Positions 31,446 to 41,511 of a stretch of DNA of 64,000 nt are shown here, piece after piece; within the stretch, counting starts at the first letter, position 1, and every line of letters starts with the position of its first letter. The notes below the pieces were generated by a model that was given only the letters and a program-made list of their open reading frames with translations, had not been told where the DNA came from and ran no database searches. The DNA comes from Bosea sp. AS-1 (GTDB taxonomy: Bacteria; Pseudomonadota; Alphaproteobacteria; Rhizobiales; Beijerinckiaceae). Made by a program: the position numbers and the translations under genes. The stretch is from contig NZ_CP022372.1 of the NCBI RefSeq assembly GCF_002220095.1, positions 3,010,501-3,074,500 of the forward strand. Direction: 5' to 3'.

Positions 31446-32585
31446 TTACGTTGCCTGCCCCGGGCGCTGATGCAGGGGCAGGAGGATCCTGAAACTGGTG
31501 CGGCGGGGCACGGACTCGCATTCGACAATGCCGCCGTGGTCTCCGATCACCTTGGCAACGAGTGCAAGTCCAAGGCCACTTCCCTGCGCCTTGGTGGTGA
31601 CGAAGGGATCGAAGAGGTGCTGGAGCAGGTCCGGCGGCACGCCCGGACCATTGTCGCGGACGACGATTTCGAGGGGCAATGCGATGCGATCCTGCGAGCC
31701 TGGCACCTGCATGCGGATGCCGGGGCGATAGGCTGTCGATAAGGTGATCTCGCCGTCGACCGCTTGTTCGCCAATGGCTTCGGCCGCGTTCTTCACCAGA
31801 TTGAGAAGAACCTGGACGAGCTGGTCGCGGTTGCCGGCGACCGGCGGCAGAGAGGGATCGTAGACCTCGCTGAAGCGAATATGGCGGCCGAAGCCGGATC
31901 GCGCGAGCCGCTTCACATGGTCGAGCACGTCATGGACGTTGACGGCGTCGCGCTCGCTCGGCCGCTCGTCGCCGAACAATTCGACGCGCTCGACCAGCTT
32001 CACGATCCGGTCCGTCTCGTCGCAGATGAGCTGCGTCAGCATCCGATCGGCATCCGAGATCGAGCCTTCCAGCAGCTGCGCCGCGCCCCGGATGCCAGAA
32101 AGCGGGTTCTTGATCTCGTGGGCCAGCATGGCGCCCAGCGCCGTGATCGAGCGGGCTGCCCCACGATGCGTCAATTGCCTGTCCATTTTTTCGGCAATTG
32201 TCCGTTCTTGCAGCATCAGCACAACGGCACTGCTCTGCCCGGACAGGGGCGAGGCGAAGACATCGACCACGCGCTCGGCTCCCAGCCGAGGCAAGCCGAG
32301 ATCGAGCTTGTATTCGCTGACGCTGGCGCCGCGTCGCTGCACCTCCTCGACCAAACCCAACACCGGCGAGCCGAACGGGATCAGATCACCGAGCCGCTGC
32401 CGCTTCAGCAGCGCCACGCTCGATTGAAAAAAGTCCTCGGCTGCCATGTTCGCATAGACAATCGCGTGCTCCTCGCCGACGACGAGCACGGGCATCGGCA
32501 GGACGTTGAGCGCCTGCATCTCGATCGGATCGAACAGGCCGCCAATCCCGTCGCGCGTGCGCTTCCCGACAAAATTCACCGTCAT
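31446..32585 (-). CDS. ntrB: Nitrogen sensor kinase/phosphatase NtrB (NRII)
   Basis: The 379-aa soluble kinase has an N-terminal PAS domain ([24 protein letters not shown]), the phospho-acceptor His156 in [16 protein letters not shown], and an ATPase domain with [20 protein letters not shown] and GSGLGLALV. It has no transmembrane segment, as expected for GlnB/PII-controlled NtrB. It lies 16 bases downstream of dusB on the same strand, the classical nifR3-ntrBC arrangement. Confidence 0.96.
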   Translation of the reverse strand: MTVNFVGKRTRDGIGGLFDPIEMQALNVLPMPVLVVGEEHAIVYANMAAEDFFQSSVALLKRQRLGDLIPFGSPVLGLVEEVQRRGASVSEYKLDLGLPRLGAERVVDVFASPLSGQSSAVVLMLQERTIAEKMDRQLTHRGAARSITALGAMLAHEIKNPLSGIRGAAQLLEGSISDADRMLTQLICDETDRIVKLVERVELFGDERPSERDAVNVHDVLDHVKRLARSGFGRHIRFSEVYDPSLPPVAGNRDQLVQVLLNLVKNAAEAIGEQAVDGEITLSTAYRPGIRMQVPGSQDRIALPLEIVVRDNGPGVPPDLLQHLFDPFVTTKAQGSGLGLALVAKVIGDHGGIVECESVPRRTSFRILLPLHQRPGQAT

Positions 32586-32601
32586 CCCCTTTGGTGCCGG
32601 C

Positions 32602-33615
32602 TCAGGCCGCTTCGCGGCGTTCGGTGGAAAACAGCCCCGTCAGCGCCGCAAGGACCTGCCGCGGCTCCTCCGAGGTCAAAAGTATGCGCCGGCGCTCCGG
32701 ATCGGCTTCGCAACCCTCCGCCAGGGCATCGTCGGCATAGGCAGCCAGATGCTTGCGGGCGTGGCGAACGCCATGGGAAACGCCCATGAGCCCCAGCAGC
32801 CCCTCATAATGCTCGCGCGCCATGGCGAGCTTGTCCGCCAGCGTCACCGACGGCATGGGCAAGCCGTCAAGCGCGGCACCGATCGCGCCGACCAGCCAGG
32901 GCCGCCCGAGCGCCGCGCGTCCGACCATGACGAAATCCGCGCCCGACTGGTCGAGGCAGGCGCGGGCGTCCTCGACATCATGGATGTCGCCATTCGCCAC
33001 CAGCGGGAAAGTGCCGGCGGCCCTCACCGCCGCAATCGCCCGCCAGTCGGCCTTGCCCTTGTAGAATTGCTGCCGGGTGCGGCCATGGACCGTGATCAGC
33101 CGAGCTCCCGCATCGACGGCGCGGCGCGCGAGCTCGGGCGCATTGCGCGAAGCATCGTCCCAACCGAGCCGCATCTTGACGGTCACTGGAATCGTCACCG
33201 CCGCCACCGCCGCTTCGACGAGGCTCACCGCGTGGTCAAGATCGCGCATCAGCGCCGAGCCGGCCCAGCCACCCGTCACCTTTTTGGCCGGGCAGCCCAT
33301 GTTGATATCGACGATCGCCGCACCGTTCGCCTCGGCGAGCCGCGCCGCCTCGCCCAGCCAATGCGGGTCGCAGCCCGCCAATTGCACGACATGCGGTGAG
33401 ACGCCCTGCCCCTCGGCGCGGATACGAGCCTCCTCGCTGCCGCGCACGAACTCATCCGACGCCACCATCTCGGAGACGACGACGCCGGCACGGAAGCGGC
33501 CGGCGATGCGGCGCATGACGATGTCGGTCACGCCGGACATCGGCGCCAGGAAGGCACGGGACTGGATTGGTATTCCGGCGATTTGCAAGGGTTTCACAGC
33601 CTGCTTTTGAGGCAA
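32602..33615 (-). CDS. dusB: tRNA-dihydrouridine synthase DusB (NifR3)
   Basis: This FMN enzyme reduces uridine to dihydrouridine in the tRNA D-loop. The 337-aa TIM barrel has [12 protein letters not shown], the catalytic Cys in [42 protein letters not shown] and [11 protein letters not shown]. The start is TTG 33615; GTG at AVKPL slightly inside is possible. First gene of the dusB-ntrB-ntrC group and divergent from ispDF. Confidence 0.96.
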   Translation of the reverse strand: MPQKQAVKPLQIAGIPIQSRAFLAPMSGVTDIVMRRIAGRFRAGVVVSEMVASDEFVRGSEEARIRAEGQGVSPHVVQLAGCDPHWLGEAARLAEANGAAIVDINMGCPAKKVTGGWAGSALMRDLDHAVSLVEAAVAAVTIPVTVKMRLGWDDASRNAPELARRAVDAGARLITVHGRTRQQFYKGKADWRAIAAVRAAGTFPLVANGDIHDVEDARACLDQSGADFVMVGRAALGRPWLVGAIGAALDGLPMPSVTLADKLAMAREHYEGLLGLMGVSHGVRHARKHLAAYADDALAEGCEADPERRRILLTSEEPRQVLAALTGLFSTERREAA

Positions 33616-33767
33616 TCTCTAGGATGCATATTTATTGGACAATGCTGCGACTGCGCAAGCACCTCGAAGTTGATATTGCGATGCAGCACGACCACCCCCT
33701 GCCCCAGCACTCCGGAATTGGCTATGGCTGGCTCCGATTGCCGCCCCTCCAGACAGGACAAGGGATC

Positions 33768-34973
33768 GTGTCGAACCGGATTGAAGCCTCCCCACCCGTC
33801 GCCGCCCTGCTCGTCGCTGCCGGTCGCGGCTTGCGCGCGGGCGCGGGCGAACCGAAGCAATATCGGCAGGTGGACGGGCGTCCGGTTCTGGCCCATGCGC
33901 TGGCGCCCTTCCTGGCGCAGCCGGTCATCGACCGGGTCGTCGTCGTCATTGGCGAGGGAGACGAAGAGCGCTACGCTGGCGCCATCGCGGGCCTCGACCG
34001 CGCTCGCCTTGCAAAGCCGACATTGGGCGGGACGACCCGGCAAGATTCCGTCCGGCGCGGATTGCTGGCCTTGGCGCAGGATGGCTTCAACGGGATCGTC
34101 CTGGTCCACGACGCCGCGCGTCCTTTCGTATCCCCCGCCCAGATCGGCGCAGCCATCCGCGCGTTGGGTAACGATGCGCTCGCCGCCATTCCAGCTCTGC
34201 CGGTCACCGATACGATCAAAAGGACCGACGAGCGCGGGTATGTCGTCGAGACGCCGCCGCGCGACCGGCTCGTCTCCGTGCAGACCCCGCAGGCCTTCAG
34301 GCTCGGCCCGCTGCTCGCGGCCCATGACGCGGCTGAGGCCGCGTCGCTGCACGGCTTCACGGATGATGCCGCTCTGATGGAATGGGCTGGCCACGCCGTT
34401 GTGACCTTCCCCGGCGATCCGGCCAACATCAAGCTGACTCATCCTGAGGATTTCCTGCGAACCGGCGCCCTCGCCGGCAAGGCACTCGTGACTCGGGTCG
34501 GCACCGGCTACGACGTTCATGCCTTCGGACCCGGTGACCATGTCTGGCTCGGCGGGGTGCGGATCGACCACGATCGTGGCGTCACCGCCCATTCCGATGG
34601 CGATGTCGCGCTGCATGCCCTGACCGACGCTCTGCTCGGTGCGCTGGCGGATGGCGACATCGGCACGCATTTCCCGCCCAGCGATCCGCAATGGCGCGGC
34701 GCGCGCTCGGCGCAGTTCCTCGCCTTCGCGGCGGCGCGCGTGCGCGAGCGTGGCGGCCGCATCGACCATCTCGACCTCACCATCGTCTGCGAGGCGCCGA
34801 AGGTCGGCCCGCATCGCGAGGCCATGCGAGTCGCCATAGCCGCTGCCGCCGCGATCACTCCAGAGCGTGTGGCGATCAAGGCGACGACCTCCGAGCGCAT
34901 GGGCTTCACCGGCCGGCGCGAAGGGCTCGCAGCGCTCGCGACTGCGACGATCCGGCTACCAGAGGAGGCGTGA
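33768..34973 (+). CDS. ispDF: Bifunctional IspD/IspF, MEP isoprenoid pathway
   Basis: The fused enzyme catalyses two non-consecutive MEP steps: CTP transfer to MEP (IspD) and formation of MEcPP (IspF). The 401-aa product has the IspD half at about 1-235 ([38 protein letters not shown]). The IspF half starts near 245 ([54 protein letters not shown]) with its Asp/His zinc ligands. The fusion is characteristic of alphaproteobacteria. Start GTG 33768 follows AAGG. Confidence 0.96.
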   Translation: MSNRIEASPPVAALLVAAGRGLRAGAGEPKQYRQVDGRPVLAHALAPFLAQPVIDRVVVVIGEGDEERYAGAIAGLDRARLAKPTLGGTTRQDSVRRGLLALAQDGFNGIVLVHDAARPFVSPAQIGAAIRALGNDALAAIPALPVTDTIKRTDERGYVVETPPRDRLVSVQTPQAFRLGPLLAAHDAAEAASLHGFTDDAALMEWAGHAVVTFPGDPANIKLTHPEDFLRTGALAGKALVTRVGTGYDVHAFGPGDHVWLGGVRIDHDRGVTAHSDGDVALHALTDALLGALADGDIGTHFPPSDPQWRGARSAQFLAFAAARVRERGGRIDHLDLTIVCEAPKVGPHREAMRVAIAAAAAITPERVAIKATTSERMGFTGRREGLAALATATIRLPEEA

Positions 34974-34977
34974 GGCC

Positions 34978-35475
34978 ATGTTCGATCTCGATACCCGCTC
35001 GCTTGCAGCCGAGTTGCTCAACATGAGCAAGGAGCGCGGCTTCACCGTCGCTACCGTCGAATCCTGCACGGGCGGGCTCGTCTGCGGCGCATTGACGGCG
35101 ATCGCCGGCTCGTCCTCCATGGTGCAGGGCGGGCTGATCACCTACGCCAACGAGGCCAAGGCCGCGCTTGCGGGGGTGCCGGTGGAGATGATCGCGCGGC
35201 ACGGCGCCGTGAGCGAGCCGGTTGCCCGGGCCATGGCCGAAGGCGGGCGCGAGCGCCTCGACGCGACCTTCGCGGTCTCGATCACCGGTGTCGCGGGCCC
35301 TGGTGGTGGCAGCGTCGAGAAGCCGGTTGGGCTCGTCCACTTCGCCTGCGCCGGTCCAGCGGGCACGCACCATCGCGAGCGCCGCTTCGGCGAGCAATCG
35401 CGTGATGAAATCCGCCGGTTGAGCGTGCTGGAAGCGCTGGACTTGCTGCGCGAGACCGTGCTGACCGGCCCCTGA
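34978..35475 (+). CDS. pncC: Nicotinamide-nucleotide amidase (CinA C-terminal domain protein)
   Basis: The 165-aa enzyme deamidates NMN to NaMN in the pyridine nucleotide cycle. It carries the VESCTGGLVCGALTAI motif with the catalytic Ser/Thr region, ITYANEAKAALAGVP, GAVSEPVARAMAEGGRE and VSITGVAGPGGGSVEKPVGLV. It is the stand-alone form without the MoCF-like N-terminal domain. It starts four bases after the ispDF stop, so the pair is an operon. Confidence 0.94.
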   Translation: MFDLDTRSLAAELLNMSKERGFTVATVESCTGGLVCGALTAIAGSSSMVQGGLITYANEAKAALAGVPVEMIARHGAVSEPVARAMAEGGRERLDATFAVSITGVAGPGGGSVEKPVGLVHFACAGPAGTHHRERRFGEQSRDEIRRLSVLEALDLLRETVLTGP

Positions 35476-35479
35476 CCCC

Positions 35480-35953
35480 TCAGGCGCCCAGCGCCGGGGT
35501 CGCGCCGCGGCCATAGACGAGATCGGCCCGCCGCTCGAAGGCTTCCGCGAACTTCCGGAAGGCCTTGTCGAACATGGCGCCCATCAGCAGGCCGAGCATG
35601 CGGCTGGCGAACTCATAGGAAATGAAGAATCCGATCTCGCAACCGCCCTCGTGGGGCTTGAAGGTCCAGCGGTTTTCCAGATAGCGGAACGGCCCGTCGA
35701 CATATTCGACGAGAATCTTGAGGTTCGCCGGGTCGAGCGTAACCCGGCTGGTGAAGGTCTCACGGATTGCCTTGTAACCGACGGTCATGTCGGCCAGCAG
35801 CACCTCGCCGCCACCGTCGCGTGGCGTGCGCCGGCGCACGACCAGCCCCTCGCAGAGCGGCAGGAACTGCGGATAAGTCTCGACATCGGCCACGAGAGCG
35901 AACATCTGCTCGGGTGAATGCTTCACCCGGCGCGTGACATTGAACATCGGCAT
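35480..35953 (-). CDS. COQ10/RatA-like START-domain protein (ubiquinone-binding)
   Basis: The 157-aa product is a polyketide-cyclase/START fold: RVKHSPEQMFALVADVETYPQFLPLCEGL at the N-terminus, then YKAIRETFTSRVTLDP, YVDGPFRYLENRWTF, and a C-terminal helix MGAMFDKAFRKFAEAFERRA. Mitochondrial and alphaproteobacterial COQ10 proteins assist coenzyme Q function in respiration. E. coli RatA belongs to the same family but the toxin label is not warranted here. It lies 14 bases after lipA. Confidence 0.9.
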   Translation of the reverse strand: MPMFNVTRRVKHSPEQMFALVADVETYPQFLPLCEGLVVRRRTPRDGGGEVLLADMTVGYKAIRETFTSRVTLDPANLKILVEYVDGPFRYLENRWTFKPHEGGCEIGFFISYEFASRMLGLLMGAMFDKAFRKFAEAFERRADLVYGRGATPALGA

Positions 35954-35967
35954 GGGCGACGGAGCCG

Positions 35968-36972
35968 TCAGCTGCCGAGCTTCGCCGCCCGGTTCGCGCG
36001 CAGCCGGGCGAAATCCTCGCCGGCATGGTGCGAGGAGCGGGTCAGCGGCGTGGAGGAGACCATCAGGAAGCCCTTGGCATAGGCGATGGTCTCGAAACTC
36101 TTGAATTCGTCGGGGGTGACGAAGCGGATTACCGCGTGGTGCTTGCGCGAAGGCGCCAGGTACTGGCCGATGGTCATGAAGTCGACCTCCGCCGAGCGGA
36201 GGTCGTCCATGAGCTGAAGCACCTCGTTCCGCTCCTCGCCGAGACCGACCATGATGCCGGATTTAGTGAAGATTGTCGGGTCGAGCTCCTTCACTCGCTG
36301 CAGCAGCCGAAGAGAATGGAAATAGCGCGCGCCCGGTCGCACCGTCAGGTACTTGCCCGGCACGGTCTCGAGGTTGTGGTTGAACACATCGGGCTTGGCC
36401 GCGACGACCACTTCGAGCGCGCCCGGCTTGCGCAGGAAGTCCGGCGTCAGGATCTCGATGGTAGTGCTGGGCGAGGCCTTGCGAATGGCGTGGATGACAT
36501 TGGCGAAATGCTCGGCACCGCCGTCCTTGAGATCATCGCGGTCCACCGAGGTGATGACGACGTGCTCAAGTCCGAGCTTGGCGACGGCATCCGCGACCTT
36601 ACGCGGCTCCTCCAGATCGAGCGCCTGCGGCACCCCGGTCTTCACGTTGCAGAAGGCGCAGGCCCGCGTGCAGGTGTCGCCCATGATCATGAAGGTGGCG
36701 TGCTTCTTTTCCCAGCACTCGCCGATATTCGGGCAGCCCGCCTCCTCGCAGACCGTGACCAGCTTCTCGGCCTTCACGATCTTCTGCGTCTCGGCCCATT
36801 TCGGCGAGCCCGGTGCCTTGACGCGGATCCAGTCCGGCTTGCGCAGGACTGGGTTCTCCGGCCGCTTCTGCTTCTCGGGGTGGCGCAGTTCCGGCGCCGG
36901 CTGGGTCTCAGCCTTCGGATTGCCGGCATTGGGCCGCGGATCGCGGTTCAGCAGGTCGAGAACAAGCGCCAT
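35968..36972 (-). CDS. lipA: Lipoyl synthase
   Basis: This radical-SAM enzyme inserts two sulfurs into protein-bound octanoyl groups of 2-oxoacid dehydrogenases. The 334-aa product has the auxiliary cluster motif [12 protein letters not shown] and the radical-SAM motif [16 protein letters not shown] and the C-terminal RSSHHAGE (Ser ligand of the auxiliary cluster) are also present. Its sacrificed auxiliary Fe-S cluster links it to the suf operon at 39.7-46.7 kb. Confidence 0.97.
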   Translation of the reverse strand: MALVLDLLNRDPRPNAGNPKAETQPAPELRHPEKQKRPENPVLRKPDWIRVKAPGSPKWAETQKIVKAEKLVTVCEEAGCPNIGECWEKKHATFMIMGDTCTRACAFCNVKTGVPQALDLEEPRKVADAVAKLGLEHVVITSVDRDDLKDGGAEHFANVIHAIRKASPSTTIEILTPDFLRKPGALEVVVAAKPDVFNHNLETVPGKYLTVRPGARYFHSLRLLQRVKELDPTIFTKSGIMVGLGEERNEVLQLMDDLRSAEVDFMTIGQYLAPSRKHHAVIRFVTPDEFKSFETIAYAKGFLMVSSTPLTRSSHHAGEDFARLRANRAAKLGS

Positions 36973-37071
36973 AATAGGGTCCGGGCTTCAACAGCAGGAG
37001 CCGGCTTCGCCGGCCCCCCTTAGCTAATCCCCAAAGCCCGCTCCCGCAACTGCCCGGCGGGCGAACATGGT

Positions 37072-37350
37072 TCACCTGCGCCCACGCGCCGCGTTCCAGA
37101 TCACGATGATGACGACGGCGCCGGCGACTGCCGCCGTCAGCGTGCGCCAGAATCCGAAGACCGGGACCTCCAGCAATTCGGCGAGCTTGGCACCGACGAA
37201 GGAGCCGGCGACACCGACGAGCATATTGGTGAAGAGCCCATGGTCCGACGAGGTGAGGCGCTCGGCGATCCAGCCGGCGATGAGGCCGATCAGCAATGTC
37301 ATGAAGAAGCCGTAGCCCGGCTGGGCCATGGTGGCGGCAAAGCTTTCCAT
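37072..37350 (-). CDS. GlsB/YeaQ/YmgE-family small membrane protein
   Basis: The 92-aa product has about three hydrophobic helices and the family glycine pattern (LLIGLIAGWIAERLTSS, NMLVGVAGSFVGAKLAELL, AVAGAVVIIVIW). These transglycosylase-associated proteins are often stress-induced; their biochemical role is unclear. I chose ATG 37350 because GGAGGAGA lies six bases upstream; the longer frame to 37389 lacks a site. Confidence 0.85.
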   Translation of the reverse strand: MESFAATMAQPGYGFFMTLLIGLIAGWIAERLTSSDHGLFTNMLVGVAGSFVGAKLAELLEVPVFGFWRTLTAAVAGAVVIIVIWNAARGRR

Positions 37351-37456
37351 CGAAGATCTCCTCCTGCAGCGCCATGCGTGCAAGGCCATGATAGCGGGAT
37401 CGTCCGACGAGGGAACGACCGCGGGCAGCTTGGCTCACAGCCGTGACAGGCTGGCG

Positions 37457-37807
37457 TCAGCGACGCCCGGGCGGCTCGATCTCAGCCTGGAGCGCGGCGA
37501 GATGCTCGGCCGCAGCATCGGCGGCCGCCTTCTCCACCGCTCGAAAACGGCTCACCAGCGCCTCGCCGAGACGGGTCAGACTGGCACCGCCGCCATTCTT
37601 GCCGCCGACCTGGCGCTCCACCACCGGCTGGCCGAACAGCGTGTTGAGTTCCTCGACGAGGTCCCAGGCGCGCCGATAGGACATCTCCATGGAGCGCCCC
37701 GCAGCCGAGATCGACCCCAGCGCCGCGATCTTTTCGAGCAGCTCGATCTTGCCCGGACCGATACGGCCCTCGGGGTCGAGCTGGATGCGCAAGCTGAGCG
37801 AGGGCAC
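37457..37807 (-). CDS. ModE-type winged-helix regulator without molybdate-binding domain
   Basis: The 116-aa protein matches the N-terminal DNA-binding half of ModE: IELLEKIAALGSISAAGRSMEMSYRRAWDLVEELN, then VVERQVGGKNGGGASLTRLGEAL. The C-terminal TOBE domains that sense molybdate in E. coli ModE are absent. Such stand-alone forms are common in alphaproteobacteria. It could act on the operator at 14257-14283, with Mop or ModC TOBE domains doing the binding, but that is inference. It lies 11 bases after msrC on the same strand. Confidence 0.88.
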   Translation of the reverse strand: MPSLSLRIQLDPEGRIGPGKIELLEKIAALGSISAAGRSMEMSYRRAWDLVEELNTLFGQPVVERQVGGKNGGGASLTRLGEALVSRFRAVEKAAADAAAEHLAALQAEIEPPGRR

Positions 37808-37818
37808 GGCTCCTGGTC

Positions 37819-38343
37819 CTAGGAGGCCTTGGCAAGGGCCGGAGGCGCGACCTGATCGCAGGCGGCGAGATAGATCGCCGCAACGCGCTCGATGCCGGCC
37901 TGATCCGATGCATCGAAGCGGGCGACCGAGGGGCTATCGAGATCGATGACGCCGATCACGCCGTCGCGGCCGATCAAAGGCACGACCAGCTCGGAGCGCG
38001 ACGCCGCATCGCAAGCGATATGCCCTGGAAACGCGTTGACGTCCTCGACCAGCACCGGACTGCGACGTGCCACCGCGGTACCGCAGACCCCTGCGCCGAC
38101 GGCGATGCGTACGCAGGCAGGTCGCCCCTGGAACGGCCCGAGCACGAGTTCGCCATCGCGCATCAGGTAGAAGCCCGCCCAGTTCAGGTCTGGCATCGTC
38201 TGGTACAAGAGGGCCGAGGTGTTGGCAGCATTCGCGATCGGATCCGGTTCGCCATGCAGCAGGGCCTCGAGCTGCTGGGCCAGCTCGCGGTAGAATTCAG
38301 CCTTGTCGTCGGTCTTGATGTCGCGCGCCTCGAACATGATCAT
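37819..38343 (-). CDS. msrC: Free methionine-(R)-sulfoxide reductase (GAF domain)
   Basis: The fRMsr enzyme reduces free Met-R-sulfoxide using thioredoxin. The 174-aa GAF protein has NWAGFYLMRDGELVLGPFQG, then three cysteines in RPACVRI, GAGVCGTA and HIACDAASRSELVVPL. These correspond to the resolving and catalytic cysteines of characterised fRMsr. Upstream of the ModE-like gene in a probable two-gene operon, an unusual pair. The start may be ATG 38343 or 38337. Confidence 0.9.
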   Translation of the reverse strand: MIMFEARDIKTDDKAEFYRELAQQLEALLHGEPDPIANAANTSALLYQTMPDLNWAGFYLMRDGELVLGPFQGRPACVRIAVGAGVCGTAVARRSPVLVEDVNAFPGHIACDAASRSELVVPLIGRDGVIGVIDLDSPSVARFDASDQAGIERVAAIYLAACDQVAPPALAKAS

Positions 38344-38435
38344 GCGTCCCTGATTGCCAGCCGATTCCTAGCACCATCGACTGGGCTTCGCCATGCGCTG
38401 CCCTCGCCGCCCGCTCTATCAACCCCAGCCACCCG

Positions 38436-38846
38436 ATGCCCTGCCCCGACCGCCTCATCCGCATCGCCGCGGCCCTGCTCACCGATAGCCGTGGCCGTCT
38501 TCTCCTGGTGCGAAAGCACGGAACGGAGAGCTTCATGCAGCCGGGCGGCAAGATTGAGCCGAATGAGGAGCCCCGCGCGGCACTGCTGCGCGAGCTGCGG
38601 GAAGAGCTCGGGCTGACGGAAGAGCGCGACTCGCTGATCTACCTCGGAACGCTGGCAGCGCCGGCTGCCAACGAACCGGGCTTCACGGTGGAGGCGGAGC
38701 TGTATCGGCTGGTTTCGGACAGACCTCCGAAGCCTGCAGCGGAAATCGCCGAAATCGCATGGCTGTCTTCGGATGCGACGACGACTGTCACACTGGCGCC
38801 ATTGACCCGCGACCATGTGCTGCCGCTTTGGCGCTCCCGCGAATGA
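38436..38846 (+). CDS. Nudix hydrolase
   Basis: The 136-aa product has a perfect Nudix box GxxxxxEx7REUxEExGU at GGKIEPNEEPRAALLRELREELGL (about residues 37-60). It would cleave a nucleoside diphosphate linked to another moiety. Substrate class cannot be told; MutT-like cleaning of oxidised nucleotides is one option and would fit the adjacent msrC. It ends ten bases before the methyltransferase gene. Confidence 0.88.
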   Translation: MPCPDRLIRIAAALLTDSRGRLLLVRKHGTESFMQPGGKIEPNEEPRAALLRELREELGLTEERDSLIYLGTLAAPAANEPGFTVEAELYRLVSDRPPKPAAEIAEIAWLSSDATTTVTLAPLTRDHVLPLWRSRE

Positions 38847-38855
38847 GGTGACGAG

Positions 38856-39650
38856 GTGGATAGCGACGGTACCCCGGCGGCGCGACATGCGGATGGCAGC
38901 GCCGGCGATGCCGACTACGGCCGGATCGGGCGCGGCTATGCGTCCTATCGTCAGCCCGAGCCCGTGATCGCGGCACAGATCGAAGCCGCACTCGGAGCTG
39001 CCGGAACCATTCTCAATGTCGGCGCCGGCGCGGGCTCCTACGAGCCGCGTGGGCGCAATGTCACCGCCGTCGAGCCCTCAGCCTCGATGCGGGCGCAACG
39101 CCCGGCCGATCTCGCCGTCGCGATCGACGCCATGGCCGAGAGATTGCCCTTCCCGGACAAGTCCTTCGACGCCGCCATGGCGACCTTCACCGTGCATCAG
39201 TGGCAGGATCTCGCTGCCGGCCTTCGCGAGATGCGCAGGGTGACGCACGGGCCGATCGTCATCCTGTCCTGCGATCCGGCGTTGGTGGAGGCCTTCTGGC
39301 TCACCGACTATGCGCCGAAGGTGCTGGCCACCGAGGCGAGGCGCTATCCCGCGCTCGATGATATCGGCAACATGCTCGGCGGCCGCGCCGAGATCGTGGC
39401 GGTGCCGATCCCTCTCGCCTGCCAGGACGGGTTCAACGAGGCTTATTACGGCCGCCCCGAAGCCTTTCTCGATGAAGGCGCACGCTCGGCCTGCTCGGCC
39501 TGGAGCTTCGTCACCGCCCGGGAGAATGCCGCCTCTATCGCGCGGCTGCGCGACGATCTCGCCTCCGGTGCCTGGGACGACCGTTACGGGCACCTGCGGC
39601 ACCAGCCGAGCTACGACGGCTCGCTGCGTCTGGTGGTCGCCAGAGGCTGA
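38856..39650 (+). CDS. Class I SAM-dependent methyltransferase
   Basis: The 264-aa product, starting at GTG 38856, has a Rossmann motif I (ILNVGAGAGSYEP), an acidic AVEPS for the SAM ribose, and AERLPFPDKSFDAAMATFTVHQW as in UbiE/methyltransferase-11 proteins. The sequence before motif I (DYGRIGRGYASYRQPEP) is typical of small-molecule methyltransferases. The substrate is unknown. Downstream lies a bidirectional terminator. Confidence 0.85.
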   Translation: MDSDGTPAARHADGSAGDADYGRIGRGYASYRQPEPVIAAQIEAALGAAGTILNVGAGAGSYEPRGRNVTAVEPSASMRAQRPADLAVAIDAMAERLPFPDKSFDAAMATFTVHQWQDLAAGLREMRRVTHGPIVILSCDPALVEAFWLTDYAPKVLATEARRYPALDDIGNMLGGRAEIVAVPIPLACQDGFNEAYYGRPEAFLDEGARSACSAWSFVTARENAASIARLRDDLASGAWDDRYGHLRHQPSYDGSLRLVVARG

Positions 39651-39678
39651 GCGAGCTGGCTGTAGCTGTCCCGAAAAC

Positions 39679-39706
39679 AAGACAACCGCCCGAAGGCGGT
39701 TGTCTT
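39679..39706. terminator. Bidirectional terminator between the methyltransferase and sufT
   Basis: A perfect 12-bp stem AAGACAACCGCC/GGCGGTTGTCTT with a CGAA tetraloop sits between converging genes. On the minus strand it runs into a T-rich TTGTCTTGTTTTC, so it should end the suf transcript. Confidence 0.85.
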
Positions 39707-39737
39707 GGTTACCTCGATGACACCGAAAGCGGAGCTC

Positions 39738-40136
39738 TCACCACATGTCGAGGGCAACGCGCGCCTCATCGGACATGCGCGACTGGTCCCAGGGCGGGTC
39801 GAAGGTCATGTTGACGGTGACGCTGGCCACGCCGTTGACGGTGCTGACAGCGTTCTCGACCCAGCCTGGCATCTCGCCGGCAACGGGGCAGCCCGGCGCA
39901 GTCAGGGTCATGTCGATGGTGACCTGACGGTCATCGGCGATGTCGACGCGATAGATCAGGCCCAGCTCGTAAATATCGGCTGGGATCTCCGGATCGTAGA
40001 CCGTCTTCAGCGCCGCGACGATATCGTCCGTCAGCCGGTCGATCTCCTCCGGCGGCAGCGTCGAGCCGGCGCCGAGCTGGGGCTCGTTCGGCTTGAAGCC
40101 GTCTTCCTTCAGGGCGATGGGTTCGGACGTGGCCAA
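39738..40136 (-). CDS. sufT: SUF-associated Fe-S assembly/maturation protein SufT (MIP18/DUF59)
   Basis: The 132-aa protein has the MIP18 core: VAALKTVYDPEIPADIYELGLIYRVDI, then MTLTAPGCPVAGEMPGWVENAV with the conserved Cys, and VTVNMTFDPPWDQSRMS. SufT helps load Fe-S clusters into target proteins. It is the last gene of the suf operon, 119 bases after sufS. Confidence 0.93.
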   Translation of the reverse strand: MATSEPIALKEDGFKPNEPQLGAGSTLPPEEIDRLTDDIVAALKTVYDPEIPADIYELGLIYRVDIADDRQVTIDMTLTAPGCPVAGEMPGWVENAVSTVNGVASVTVNMTFDPPWDQSRMSDEARVALDMW

Positions 40137-40255
40137 GGCTCAAAATCCTCGATTATTGGACCATCTCACGCTTCTTCGAAGCGCGGAATGGTCCAATTCG
40201 TTGTCTTGCCGCATTTTCTTCACGCGAACCGGCATCCACTTCGCTCGAAAATGCT

Positions 40256-41509
40256 CTATGCGAACAGGCTCTCGGCCTTCCGCAAGGCGTCGACCAGCTT
40301 GTCGACCTCCTCAAGCGTATTATAGAGCCCGAATGAGGCGCGGCAGGTCGATGTCACCCCATATCGTGCCAAAAGCGGCATTGCGCAATGGGTGCCGGCC
40401 CGCACCGCGACGCCAGCGCGGTCGATGACCGTCGCGACGTCATGGGCATGGGCGCCCTTCATCTCGAAGGCGACGATCGCCCCCTTCTCCTTCGCTTTGC
40501 CGAAGATACGGATGGAGTTCATCTCGCCGAGGCGCTCCATCGCATAGGCGCCGAGCTTCGCCTCATGCGCGGCAATATTCTCGCGGCCGAGCGCCATCAT
40601 GTAGTCGAGCGCGACCCCCAGGCCCACCGCCTCGACGATCGCCGGTGTGCCGGCCTCGAAGCGATGCGGTGGGTCGTTATAGGTCACCGTATCCTCGGTG
40701 ACGGTCACGATCATCTCGCCGCCGCCTTCATAGGGAGGCAGCTTGTCGAGCCATTCCTTGCGACCCCAGAGCACACCGGAGCCGGTCGGCCCATAGGTCT
40801 TGTGGCCGGTGAAGGCATAGAAATCGCAGCCAAGCGCCTGCACGTCGACCGGCAGGTGCACTGCGCCCTGGCTGCCGTCGACGACGAGCGGGATGCCATG
40901 TGCCCGGCAGATCCTCGCGACCTCGGCGATCGGCACGATGGTCCCGGTCGCATTCGACATATGCGTCAGCGAAACGACCTTGGTGCGGGGGGTAATCAGC
41001 TTCTCGAATTCCTCGATGAGGAAATTGCCATCCTCGTCGATCGGTGCCCATTTCAGCACGGCGCCATGGCGCTCGCGCCAGTAATGCCAGGGCACGATGT
41101 TGGAATGATGCTCGAGGATCGAGACGATGATCTCATCGCCCTCGCCGATGTTCAGGTGGCGACCGAGCGAGGAAGCCACCGTATTGAGCGCTCCGGTCGA
41201 GGAGCGTGTGAAGACGATCTCTTCCAGATGCCTGGCATTGAGGAAGCGCCGCGCGCTTTCGCGCGCCGCCTCATAGGCCTCGGTGGAGGCATTGGCGAGG
41301 TAATGAAGACCGCGATGGACGTTGGAATAGTCCTCGCGCATCAGCTTCGACATCGCGTCGATCACCGCGTTCGGCTTCTGAGCCGAGGCCGCATTGTCGA
41401 GATAGACCAGCGGCTTGCCATAGACTTCGCGCGACAGGATCGGAAAATCCCGCCGTACGGTCTCGACATCGTAGGGCTTCAGCACGGGCTGACCGGTGAT
41501 CGCGTTCAT
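40256..41509 (-). CDS. sufS: Class II cysteine desulfurase SufS
   Basis: SufS is a PLP enzyme that releases sulfane sulfur from cysteine. The 417-aa product has YLDNAASAQKP, the PLP lysine in GHKTYGPTGSGVLWG, and the active-site Cys in TSTCRASFGLYNT. The short Cys loop is class II, which needs a sulfur acceptor such as SufE or SufU; neither is seen in the window. Two bases separate it from the tautomerase gene. Confidence 0.95.
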   Translation of the reverse strand: MNAITGQPVLKPYDVETVRRDFPILSREVYGKPLVYLDNAASAQKPNAVIDAMSKLMREDYSNVHRGLHYLANASTEAYEAARESARRFLNARHLEEIVFTRSSTGALNTVASSLGRHLNIGEGDEIIVSILEHHSNIVPWHYWRERHGAVLKWAPIDEDGNFLIEEFEKLITPRTKVVSLTHMSNATGTIVPIAEVARICRAHGIPLVVDGSQGAVHLPVDVQALGCDFYAFTGHKTYGPTGSGVLWGRKEWLDKLPPYEGGGEMIVTVTEDTVTYNDPPHRFEAGTPAIVEAVGLGVALDYMMALGRENIAAHEAKLGAYAMERLGEMNSIRIFGKAKEKGAIVAFEMKGAHAHDVATVIDRAGVAVRAGTHCAMPLLARYGVTSTCRASFGLYNTLEEVDKLVDALRKAESLFA

Positions 41510-41511
41510 CG

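Noticed and set aside
35480..35953. RatA toxin of a toxin-antitoxin pair
   Set aside because: The family label is historical; the sequence and the lipA neighbourhood point to COQ10-type ubiquinone function, and no antitoxin is adjacent.
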